From NCBI RefSeq assembly GCF_002776525.5, contig NC_045439.1, positions 159,386,755-159,450,754 of the forward strand: 64,000 nt of DNA, written 5' to 3'. Each line of letters begins with the position of its first letter. Position 1 is the stretch's first letter. This document shows, piece after piece, positions 46,737-56,751 of the stretch. A program made the translations under genes and the position numbers. The DNA comes from Piliocolobus tephrosceles. Taxonomy: Eukaryota; Chordata; Mammalia; Primates; Cercopithecidae. Below the pieces are notes generated by a model. That model was given only the letters and a program-made list of their open reading frames with translations, was not told the origin of the DNA and made no database searches.

Positions 46737-47561
46737 ACTCTTAAGCGAGGGTTTTGTTTGGGATGTTGTGTTTTCCTTCTTAATTTTGGATACTTTTATG
46801 TTCTGCAAACTATTAAGCTATCAATATTTATTCCAAAATTCCAATTGCTTTATCTTTCATCTTGTTTTTATTTCTTTATAATAAATATATTTCCTTCTAA
46901 GTTCTGCTTTCATTGTATCTCACAAATTTTGGTAAGCTGTATTTTCACTTTTATTTATTTTATAAAAGTGTTTATTTCTCTTGAGATTTCTTCTTTGGGT
47001 CACATTGTATTTAAGAGTACAATGTTTAATCTCCATGTATTTTTGGATTTTCCAATTGTCTTTCTGTTATTGATACCTAGTTTAATTTCATTGTTGTCAG
47101 AGAGTATATATTGTACAATTTTGATTCTCTTAAATATTTTAAGATGAACTGTGTGTTCTAGAATATGTTTATTTTGGGGAAGATTCTGTGTGGGCTAGAG
47201 GAGAATGTATATTCTGCCTGTTGTTGAATTAAGTGGTCTATAGATATAAGTTATATCCAAATGAGTGATAGTGTTGAGTTCAAATATGCCCTTACTGATT
47301 TTGTGTCTGCCGAATGTTTCCATTTCTGATGGAGAGGTGTTGAATTCTCCAACAACAATAGTGAATTCATCTATTTTTCCTTACAGTTCTCTCACTTTCT
47401 GCCTCACATAGCTTGATACTCTATTGTTACCTGTACACATGCTCAGGATTGTTAAATCTTCTTGGACAATTGATCCTTTTATCATTACCTAATGCCCTTG
47501 TTTATCCTTGATAATTTTACTTGCTTCAATGTCTGTGCTGTCAAAAATTAACACAGATACA

Positions 47562-47717
47562 CTTACTTTCTTTTTTTTTTTTTTTTAGTAGAGACGGGGT
47601 TTCACTGTGTTAGCCAGGATGGTCTCGATCTCCTGACCTCGTGATCCGCCCGTCTCGGCCTCCCAAAGTGCTGGGACTACAGGCTTGAGCCACCGCGCCT
47701 GGCCTACTTACTTTCTT
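47562..47717 (-). mobile_element. Half AluY, antisense, with target duplication
   Basis: A poly(T) run is followed directly by the left-monomer part only (TAGTAGAGACGGGGTTTCAC to CACCGCGCCTGGC). ACTTACTTTCTTTT occurs on both sides, so it inserted in this shortened form. The AGGCTTGAGCC variant marks it as Old World monkey-like. Confidence 0.9.
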
Positions 47718-47871
47718 TTAATGCTAGCATGATATATTTGTTTCATCCTTTTACTTCTAATTTGTATATGTCTTTATATTTTAAGTGAGTTTCTTGTAAA
47801 CAACTTTAGCGTTTTTTTAATCCACTCTGACAATCTGTATCTTTTAATTGGTGGTTTTTGTTTTTTGTTTC

Positions 47872-48163
47872 TTGTTTTTTTTGAGACGGAGTCTCGCTCT
47901 GTCACCCAGGCTGGAGTGCAGTGGCTGGATCTCAGCTCACTGCAAGCTCCGCCTCCCGGGTTCACGCCATTCTCCTGACTCAGCCTCCCAAGTAGCTGGG
48001 ACTACAGGCGCTCGCCACCACGCCTGGCTAATTTTTTGTATTTTTAGTAGAGACGGGGTTTCACCGTGTTAGTCAGGATGGTCTCGATCTCCTGACCTCA
48101 TGATCCGACCGTCTCAGCCTCCCGAAGTGCTGGGATTATAGGCATGAGCCACCGAGCCCAGCC
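47872..48163 (-). mobile_element. AluY, antisense
   Basis: GAGACGGAGTCTCGCTCTGT to CACCGAGCCCAGCC. GTGGCTGGATCTC replaces the usual GCGGGATCTC-type box, as in other young Alus here. Confidence 0.95.
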
Positions 48164-48570
48164 TAATTGGCGTATTTTGACAATTGACATTCAGTGACAT
48201 TATTGATATAGTTGGGTTAATATCTACCATCTTTTAGTTATTGCCCTTGTCTTTCTTCCAGTCGTTCTCTGCTTTTCATGGTTTAATTTGGGCATTTTAT
48301 ATGATTCAATTTTCTCTCTTTTCTTAGCATATCAGTAATCCTTCTTTGTATGTTTTTAGTGATTACCATAGGGACTATTTTTTACTTAGTAGGTTTATTC
48401 TAAGAGATAACACTTGGTAAAATAACAATAGCAACAATGTATTTGATTAGGTATATTAATGTATGTTATATATATAAACATATGCATAAATATTTATAGA
48501 AGTATGCTTATATATAAGTGAAATTCATGAAAGAAATTAAGAATGAAAGGAAAGAATTGAGGTATTCTGT

Positions 48571-49369
48571 CATAAAGTGTTGACACTACCTCTGAAGCAA
48601 TATACTGTGATTTGAAAGGGAAATTGGATTAGCTTTAAATGTAATATTGCAAAGTATTGGTCAAGCTATTGGACCAGGAGCCTCAGTTCCTTGCTGGCTA
48701 TTGGTCTGAGGCTGAATTGAGTTCCTTCCCATGTTGGCTTCTCCTAAATGGCAGAATGCCTCATCAAAGTCACTAAAGGAGAGAGTTTGCTAGCAAGACA
48801 GAAATCACAACCACATAATCATCCAAGTGACATCCCAGCACCTTTGCAATATTTTGCTGTTTACAAGCAACTCACAGTGTCTGTCCAAACACAAGATGAG
48901 ACTATTAGAATGCAAGGTTGTGTTTACCAATAAGTTGGGATCATTGGATGCCATGCTAGAGTCTGACTGCCATATGAGGTCTTCTCCAATCTGCAACATT
49001 TTTTCAGACTTCACATATTTTAAATAATGTTGACGCTTTTGAAAAGAACTGGTCGAATATTTTGTAGAATGTCCTGCAGTATAGATCTATCAGATCATGC
49101 TTGGGCTAAGGTTATGGCTTAATTTAGACACTTATATTTATCCAAGTTTGAAGACAAAATACCAAGCAATATACTATTTGGAAATATAAACTAAAAGATA
49201 AAAATAATTAAAGAGAAATAAGGGAATGACAAATAGACAATTCAAAATAATAGTAATCTTCACCAGGTGAGGAAATAAATGCAACATGGGTATGCACACA
49301 TGGGACATCAACAATATCGATAATCTTCTGTTCATTAAGTTTGGCAGTAACTGACAAAAAGGCAAACTT
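48571..49369. other. No feature recognised
   Basis: AT-rich; overlapping short frames near 48750-49027 on both strands are not recognised. Confidence 0.4.
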
Positions 49370-49690
49370 TTTTATTTTAGAATAGTTTTAGATTTACAGA
49401 ACAGTTGCAAAGATAGTACACAGTGTTTATACATACCCTACATACAGTTTCCTTTATTATTTTCCTCATACATTAATGTGGCATATTTATCACAATTATT
49501 ATCACATTAATGTGGCATAATTATCATAATTAATGAATCATTAGTACACATTATTATTCATTAACTTCCTAACTTTTTTCAGATTATCTTACTTTTTACT
49601 TAATGTCCTTTTTCTGTTTCAGTACCCTACCTAAGCTCCCACATCTCATTTAGATATCATGTCTCCCTTAGACTCCAAAGGTTATGGTCA
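49370..49690 (-). mobile_element. Old L1M 3' region, antisense
   Basis: TTTAGATTTACAGAACAGTTGCAAAGATAGTACA, TTTCCTTTATTATT and TTAATGTCCTTTTTCTGTTTCAG follow an old L1M-type sequence. Confidence 0.5.
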
Positions 49691-49734
49691 ACTAATTTTA
49701 CAAGGTTGTCAAGAAAATTCAGAAAGAAATATTT

Positions 49735-50345
49735 ATATATATACACACATATATAATATATATGTTTTATATACTATATATACACACATATATAATATAT
49801 ATGTTTTATATACTATATACACACATATATAATATATATGTTTTATATANNNNNNNNNNGTTTTATATACTATATACACACATATATAATATATATGTTT
49901 TATATAATATATATACACACATATATAATATATATGTTTTATATAATATATATACACACATATATAATATATATGTTTTATATAATATATACACACATAT
50001 ATAATATATATGTTTTATATAATATATACACACATATATAATATATATGTTTTATATATTATATATACACACATATATAATATATATGTTTTATATATTA
50101 TATATACACACATATATAATATATATGTTTTATATATTATATATACACACATATATAATATATATGTTTTATATATTATATATACACACATATATAATAT
50201 ATATGTTTTATATATTATATATACACACATATATATGTTTTATATATTATATATACACATGTAATACATGTTTTATATATTATATATTATATATGCCATA
50301 TATATTATATATGTTTTATATATTTATATATACACACATATATAT
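49735..50345. repeat. AT-rich minisatellite, 37/39-bp units
   Basis: The marker G of ATATGTTTTATATA falls at 49860, 49897, 49936, 49975, 50012, 50049, 50088, 50127, 50166 and 50205, spacings 37, 39, 39, 37, 37, 39, 39, 39, 39. Left units read GTTTTATATACTATA, middle ones GTTTTATATAATATA, right ones GTTTTATATATTATA, so variants are ordered in blocks. Both strands stay open by chance over long stretches. The 10-N gap lies inside. Confidence 0.95.
49850..49859. other. Assembly gap (10 N) in the minisatellite
   Basis: Most likely an unresolved array length; the true number of units is unknown. Confidence 0.98.
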
Positions 50346-50349
50346 AAAT

Positions 50350-50760
50350 TTGGATATCTCTGATATTTTTCTCATGATTTAACTATACTTACATTAATTT
50401 ATCTATTTTGTTGCTTACATTGTTCTAATGTTGGTCCTTGGAAATTCTTTTATATGATTCCTGTATCATTTTGAAATACCTAGATTATTATAGTTTGGTT
50501 GTTTGTCTGTTTCATTGGTTTGATATGTTGTTTAGCATTTTCTTATTTTTATTCATTACAAGGTACTTCTGGTTACTTTGCTTGGTTTCCTGCCCAATCC
50601 TAGTATACACCATTTCTGCCTGAAGTCCTAATTCCTTTTGTTCATGAATGATATTATAAACAACCATTTGGCCAATGGATGTACTCATTGCTACAAAAAA
50701 AGTATATTAATTCTAGATTTTGTCATCTGAAAGAGCAAAGGAAAGAACCTTTTATCTAGC
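50350..50760 (+). mobile_element. Old L1M 3' UTR, sense
   Basis: GGATGTACTCATTGCTAC..TTCTAGATTTTGTCATCTGAAAGAGCAAAGGAA matches the L1M 3' UTR pieces at 6700 and 7170. Confidence 0.5.
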
Positions 50761-51790
50761 TCTATAATTCCACCTTTCCAGAGTGTCTTATTAATGGATT
50801 TATACATTATGTAGTCTTTACAACTAGCTTTGTTCCACTGTAGCATATGCCTTTAATATTTGTGAAGTGTACCTCGTGATGATGTAGATTTGCATTTCAC
50901 TAAGGACTAAAAATGATGAGCATATTTTTATGTGTTTATTAGACATTTCTAAAGAGGTTTTATAAAAATATATATTCACACAGTCTACCCACTTTTAATT
51001 ATAATATTTTATTTTTCACCAGGCATAGTGCCTCAAACCTGTAATCCCAGCCTTCTGGGAGGCCAAGGCAGGTGGATCACCTGAGGTCAGGAGTTGGAGA
51101 CCGCCTGACCAACATGGTGAAACCCTGCCTCTACTAAAAATACAAAAAATTAGCCAGGCATGGTGGGGGACGCCTGTAATCCTAGCTACTCCAGAGGCTG
51201 AGGCAGGAGAATCGCTTGAATCTGGGAGGCAGAGATTGCAGTGAGCCGAGATTGTGCCATTGCCCTCCAGCCTGGGCAACAAGAGTGAAACTCTGCCTCA
51301 AAAAAAAAAAAAAAGAAGAGGAAGAATATCTTATTTTTCATTCTTGAGTTGTAAGAATGTTTTATATCTTCTATTCAATAGACTTCTATCAGCTATAGGT
51401 TTTGCAAACATTGCCTCTGATTCCTTGTGCACTTTTGATGGTGTGCTTTGAATGTGAATCCCAAAATTTAATTTGGATGAAGTTCACTTTGCCATTCTTA
51501 ACATGTGACATTTGTATTTTGGTGTGATGTATTACAAGCCATTGTTTTCCTAAGGCAACAGAATGTATTTCTACGTTCTCCTCTATGGGATTTGTACTTT
51601 CACCTCTTAAAACTGATTTTATATTTTTATGTTTGGGTTAATTGTTGGACATTCAATTCTATTCCATTGACCTATTATTAGTCTATCCTTATGCCAGTAA
51701 CACAATGCTGTAATTACCATCAGTTTGTAGTACGTTTTGAAATCAGGAATTATGAATCTAGGACTCCAAACTTTTTCTCCTATTCAAGAT
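50761..51790 (-). mobile_element. Old L1M, antisense, split by an Alu
   Basis: GATTTGCATTTCACTAAGGACTAAAAATGATGAGCAT is the reverse of the L1 ORF2 end. After the Alu the antisense L1 continues (TTGAGTTGTAAGAATGTTTTATATCTTCTATTC..., CAATTCTATTCCATTGACCTATT). Confidence 0.65.
51017..51314 (+). mobile_element. Alu, sense
   Basis: Starts ACCAGGCATAGTGCCTCAAACC, ends CTCTGCCTCAAAAAAAAAAAAAA; AluS-like (CACCTGAGGTCAGGAGTT). Confidence 0.95.
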
Positions 51791-51796
51791 TGTGTA

Positions 51797-52003
51797 GGCC
51801 GGGCACGGTGGCTCAAGCCTGTAATCCCAGCACTTTGGGAGGCCGAGACGGGCGGATCACGAGGTCAGGAGATCNNNNNNNNNNNNNNNNNNNNNNNNNN
51901 NNNNNNNNNNNNNNNNNNNNNNNNNNNNNNNNNNNNNNNNNNNNNNNNNNNNNNNNNNNNNNNNNNNNNNNNNNCAAAAAAAAAAAAAAAAAAAAAAAAA
52001 AAA
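51797..52003 (+). mobile_element. Young AluY, sense, mostly replaced by a gap
   Basis: The first 78 bases (GGCTCAAGCC and GAGACGGGCGG variants) and the A-tail are present; 100 N (51875-51974) replace the middle. AAGATTGTGT flanks both sides. A full Alu needs about 200 bases there, so the gap length is a placeholder. Confidence 0.93.
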
Positions 52004-52084
52004 GATTGTGTTAGCTGTACCGGAGCACTTACCTACCAAAAAATTTTTACAAAGGAAGATAAGATTTCTTTTTTTTTTTCCTGG

Positions 52085-55000
52085 TAGGTATTATACTTTA
52101 TTTTTTAAATAATTTTAATTTTAACTTTAAATTCAAAGGGTACGTATACAGGTTTGTTACATGGGAATATTGTGTGATGAGGTTTGGGATACAAATGAGC
52201 CCGTCACCCAGGTTGTGAGCACAGTCCCTGATAGTTTATGAACTCTACCCCCATCTCTCCTTACTCTATTGGACACCAGTATCTATTGTTGGCAATTTTA
52301 TTTCAATGAATACTCAGTGTTTAGCTCCTGCTTACAAGTGACACATGTAGTATTTGGTTTTCTGTTCCTGTGTTAATTCATTTAGGACAGTGGCCTCCAG
52401 CTGCAATCATGTTGCTGCAAAGGATTTGATTTTATTCTTTTTCATGGCTGTGTCCACAGTGTATATGGACCTTTTTTTTTTTTTAATCCAGTCCACCATT
52501 GATAGGCACCTCGGTTGACTGCACATCTTTGTATTGTGAATTGAGTTGCAATGAACATACTAGGGCAGGTGTCTTTTTGGTAGAAAAATTTATTTTCTTT
52601 TGGATATATACCCAGTAATGGGATTGCTGAGTCAAATAGTAGCTCCATCTTAAGTTCTTTAGGAAATTCCAAACTGTTTTCCAAAGTGGCTGAACTAATT
52701 TACATTTCCATCAACAGTCAATAAGCGTTCCCTTTTCTCTGCAGCCTTGCCAGCATCTGGGGGTTTTGTTGTTGTTGCTTTTTTTTTTTTTTTTTTTTTT
52801 TTAGATGGGGTCTCCCTCTGTCACCCAGGTTGGAGTGCAGTGGCGCAATCTCGGCTCACTGCAATCTCTGCCTCCCGAGTTCATGCCATTCTCCTGCCTC
52901 AGCCTCCCAGCTGGGACTACAGGCGCCCACCACCATGCCTGGCTAATTTTTTCGTATTTTTATTAGAGGTGGGGTTTCACCATGTTAGCCAGGATGGTCC
53001 CAATCTGCTGACCTTGTGATCCACCCGCCTCGGCCTCCCAAAGTGCTGGGATTACAGGTGTGAGCCACCGCGCCTGGCCTGTTTTTACTTTTTGGCAATA
53101 GCCATCCTGACTGCTGTGAGATGGTATTTCATTGTGGGTTTGATTTGCATTTCTCTGATGAATTGTGATGCTGAGCATCTTTTCATATGTTTATGGGCTG
53201 CTTGTATGCTTTTGTGTGAGATGTGTCTGCTGATGTCTTTTGCTCACTTTCTTAATGGGGCTATTTGCTTTTTGTTTGTTGAGTTGTGTAAGTTCCTTAT
53301 AGATTCTGAATATTACACCTTTTTCAGATACATATTTTGTGAATATGTCTCCCATTCTGTAGGTTTTCTGTTTACTCTGTTGATCGTTTCTTTTGTTGTG
53401 CAGAAGCTCTTTAGTTTAATTAGGTCCCACTTGTCAATTTTTTTGTAGCAATTGCTTTAGAGGACTTAGTCATAAATTCTTTCTCAAGGTTGATATCCAA
53501 AATGGTGGTTTTGGACTGTTGACAGTGTGGTTGTTGTTTTTTATTAACATAATACATTACACTAATTACTTTTGCATGTTGAACCAAAGTTCTTGGGATA
53601 AATACCCTTGATCACAATGTATAATCATTTATATATGTTGCTGATTTGTTTATTAGTGTTTCCTTAAGGACTTTTGCCTCTATATTCTTTAGTATATTTG
53701 CCTATAATTTCCTTTTCTTCTAATGTGTGTCTAGTTGTGGTATCTGGGTAAAATAGCCTCAGAAAATGCATTGGAAGGGATTGCTTCTCTGTTCTTTTGT
53801 TTATTTGTTTGTTTTGGATTTCCAGGATTCTTATAGTTTAAGGTTTTCCATATAAATATTTAACACATCTTGAGTCACTTTTTGCATATGGTGAAAGACA
53901 GGGGTCCAGTTTCATTCTTCTGCATATGGCTAGTAGCATCATTTATTGAATAAGGAGTCCTTCCCACATTGCTTATTTTTATCAATTTTGTCAAAGATCA
54001 GATGGCTTTAGGTGTGTGGCTTTATTTATGGTTTCTCTATTCTGTTCCATTAGTTACATGTCTGTTTTGGCACCAGTACCATGCTGTTTTGGTTACTGTA
54101 GCCTTGTAATATAGTTTGAAGTTGGGTAATGTGATGCCTAGAAAGCTAAGATTTCAACAGGGATTGTCTTGAATCTGTAGATCCATTTTGAATGTATTGC
54201 CATCCTAACACTATTGAACCTTCTGATCATTGACCATCAAATATTTTTTGACTTATTTAGTTTCTTTAAATGTTTTCAATGCCTTTTTGTTTTCAGTGCA
54301 CATATCTTGTTATTTTGTTAAATTTATTCCTAAGTATATTTTGATGATATTTTAAATGGAATTATTTTTTGAGTTTTACCTTTAGATTCTTAATTGCTAC
54401 AGTATACAAATACAATTAATTTTTGTATATTGATCTTGTATGCTGCAACATTGCTGAAGTTGATTTTTTAAGTTCTAATCATATTTTAGTATATCCTTAG
54501 ATATTGTATACAAAAGACCATGTTATTTTTGAAGAGAAATAATTTGAATTCTTTCTTTTCAATATGGGTGTTTTATATGTGTTTTTCTGGCCTAATTGCC
54601 CTCACTACAACCTCCAGTATAATGTTGAATATAAGTGGCAAGAATAGACATCAGTGTCTTTTTTACAATCTTGGGGAAACCACTGAGCTATTCATAATAA
54701 CACATGATGAGAATTTTTGTGGAGGCCCTTTTTAGGTTAAGAAAGTTCCCTTCTATCTCTGATTTGTTGAATGTTTTATATGATAAATGGGTTTTAAATT
54801 TGTCAAATGCTTTTTCTGTAGCTTTTGAGATGACAGTGTGATTATTGTTCTTTATTAATATAGTGCATTACACTAATTATTTTTGTATGGTAAACCAAAG
54901 TTTTTAGGATAAATACCATTGATCACAATGTATAATCATTTATATATGTTGCTGATTTGTTTATTAGTGTTTCCTTGAGGACTTTTGCCTCTATATTCTT

Positions 55001-55260
55001 TAGTATATTTGCCTGTAATTTCCTTTTCTGATTTGTTCACTAAGAAAGTCCTTCCTTGAGGAATTTTGCCTCTATATTCAAAAGCTATATTTGTATATTT
55101 GTCTGTAATTTCCTTTTCTTCTAGTGTCTGTCTAGTTGTGGTGTCTGGATAAAACGGTCTCAGAGAATGCATTAGAAGTGATCTCTTGTCTGTTTTTTGT
55201 TTATTTGCTTGTTTTTGTTTTGGTTGTTTTGAGAAGTTAATAAAGGATTGGTCTTTAAAG
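52085..55260 (-). mobile_element. L1 (L1MA/PB-age), antisense, rearranged
   Basis: Reads from the L1 3' UTR (AATTCAAAGGGTACGTATACAGG) back through ORF2 to the reverse transcriptase region, interrupted by an Alu. A block near 53525-53800 repeats one near 54850-55190. All frames are broken. Confidence 0.85.
52778..53079 (-). mobile_element. AluY, antisense
   Basis: A 25-T run and a full antisense Alu ending CCACCGCGCCTGGCC, inserted in the L1. Confidence 0.95.
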
Positions 55261-56190
55261 TTTTAAAATAATTCAACACTGGAGTCATCTCAACCTAGGC
55301 AGGGAATTGAATCCTACCAACAATTACATGAGCTTAGAAAAGGAACCTTCCCATGTTAAGCCTTCAGTTGAGACCTTAGTTGAGACCTGAGTCTTGGACA
55401 TTCTCTGTATCTGGATTCTTTACCTTGAGGAATTGTAATAAGAATTATTTTAGGAAGGTCTATACAGAGGTCTCTTGGTCTCAGCTTCTCATCTTGATGA
55501 TAAGACTGTTGCTTTTCTTCCAGTGTGCGGAGGGCACCATTCACATCTCTTGCTCTTAAAAACAGATAATAGGTCAGAATGACCTTCTTGTACTTGCTGT
55601 TTTTCAAGTGCCTATAATTCAAAATACTCAATATACCAGAGTGGTATATGTTTAACTCCTTCATGTCTTCCATATGGAACTTCTCTAGAAGTTTCACATG
55701 TTAAATGCTTAATTTGGTGGCTTTGGAGAGAAAAATCAAGTTAATAGCTGAGTGGCAAGAGATTTACGAAGGTAGAAAATAACATAGATTAAAACAAGAA
55801 TAAATAAGCAAGAAAAAAAAAAAACAAATCTAAGCACATTGCACCATTTCCCATTAACCAAGTCTCTCATCCTTGGAAATAAGTCAGTCAAATAAAATTG
55901 TTGAGCCTCATTTATCTGACGGGGAGAGATTATCTTGTCTTTTAAAAGGGCAGATTAGACACTATTTGTCTCATGTGCTTTACGTAGAAGCAACATTCTT
56001 CAACAATGGTTGCACAAATTCCTCCTTGTTGGGCCTTCAGTGTGCATAGTGTGACAATTTTTTAAAGTATGACCAAATCTAAACTGTTAACTTCTGATTG
56101 GAGTGCTTCCAATGATCGCACAGTGACATTAAATTCTTGTTATATGAAAACAGTGTTTTAAACTTGTCTATTCCAACAGTGTTTGTTTCT
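55261..56190. other. Unassigned; 113-codon minus-strand open frame at 55697-55356
   Basis: Between an L1 and an Alu. The minus-strand frame has a charged, protein-like composition (Lys/Glu/Leu-rich, with an LRARDVNGALRTLEEKQQ stretch that recalls helical repeats), and does not read as L1 or Alu. I do not recognise it. It could be a fragment of a processed pseudogene or chance. Confidence 0.35.
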
Positions 56191-56191
<1 letters not shown>

Positions 56192-56223
<32 letters not shown>

Positions 56224-56502
56224 AGATGGAGTCTTGCTCTGTCACCCAGGCTGGAGTTCAGTGGTGCGATCTCAGCTCACTGCAAGCTCCACCTCCAGGG
56301 TTCACACCATTCTCCTGCCTCAGCCTCCTGAATAGCTGGGACTACAGGCGCCGGCCACCACGCCCGGCTAATTTTTTGTATCTTTAGTAGAGACGGAGTT
56401 TCACCATGTTAGCCAGAATGGTCTTGATCTCATGACCTCATGATCCACCTGCCTCGGCCTCCCAAAGTGCTGGGATTACAGGTGTGAGCCACCGTGCCTG
56501 AC
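56192..56502 (-). mobile_element. AluY, antisense, long poly(T)
   Basis: About 30 T, then a full antisense Alu ending CACCGTGCCTGACC. A diverged TTTATTTATTC repeat follows to 56590. Confidence 0.95.
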
Positions 56503-56751
56503 CTGTTTCTATTTTTTTATTCAATTTTATTTATTTATTCTATTTATTTATTCAACTGTTTCTATTTTTTTATTCAATTGTGTCTACTTGTTATGGATTA
56601 GATCTTGAAGATGAATTGCAGTTTACTCTGCAAAGAGGGAGAAACAACATGACCGAAAGGAAAAACAAAAATTGAAAAGAATAAAATTAATAGGGGACAT
56701 TCATTGAAAATTTATTTCATGCTAGACATTTTTCCAATGGTATTACCTATT

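Larger units (their letters stand above)
41935..46830 (+). repeat. Low-copy duplicated unit, copy C
   Basis: Colinear with A and B. It starts at ACTGGCTAGTGAAAATGG (B: 13955), passes TTCCTCAACTGAAACCACC, GATTGGCTTGAGGA, AATGAAACATTACTTTATAAAGGAGGCTGC and CTGGAATGGGATGAACAAAGGAG, and ends beyond CTTAAGCGAGGGTTTTGTTTGGG (46740), matching B near 17660. It holds one Alu and two LTRs absent from the other copies. No open frame is shared. Confidence 0.75.
46740..48570 (-). mobile_element. Old L1, antisense, ORF2 N-terminal region
   Basis: Reads L1 ORF2 (reverse transcriptase start and endonuclease region) on the minus strand: TTTTGATTCTCTTAAATATTTT, GAGAATGTATATTCTGCCTGTTG, AATTCTCCAACAACAATAG. 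Two young Alus interrupt it, and there are many stops. The right end is vague. Confidence 0.7.

Noticed and set aside
49735..50345. Regular units as a CRISPR array
   Set aside because: There are no unique spacers, and the host is a primate; it is a minisatellite.
49733..50382. Long open frames on both strands
   Set aside because: They are translations of the 37/39-bp AT-rich minisatellite.
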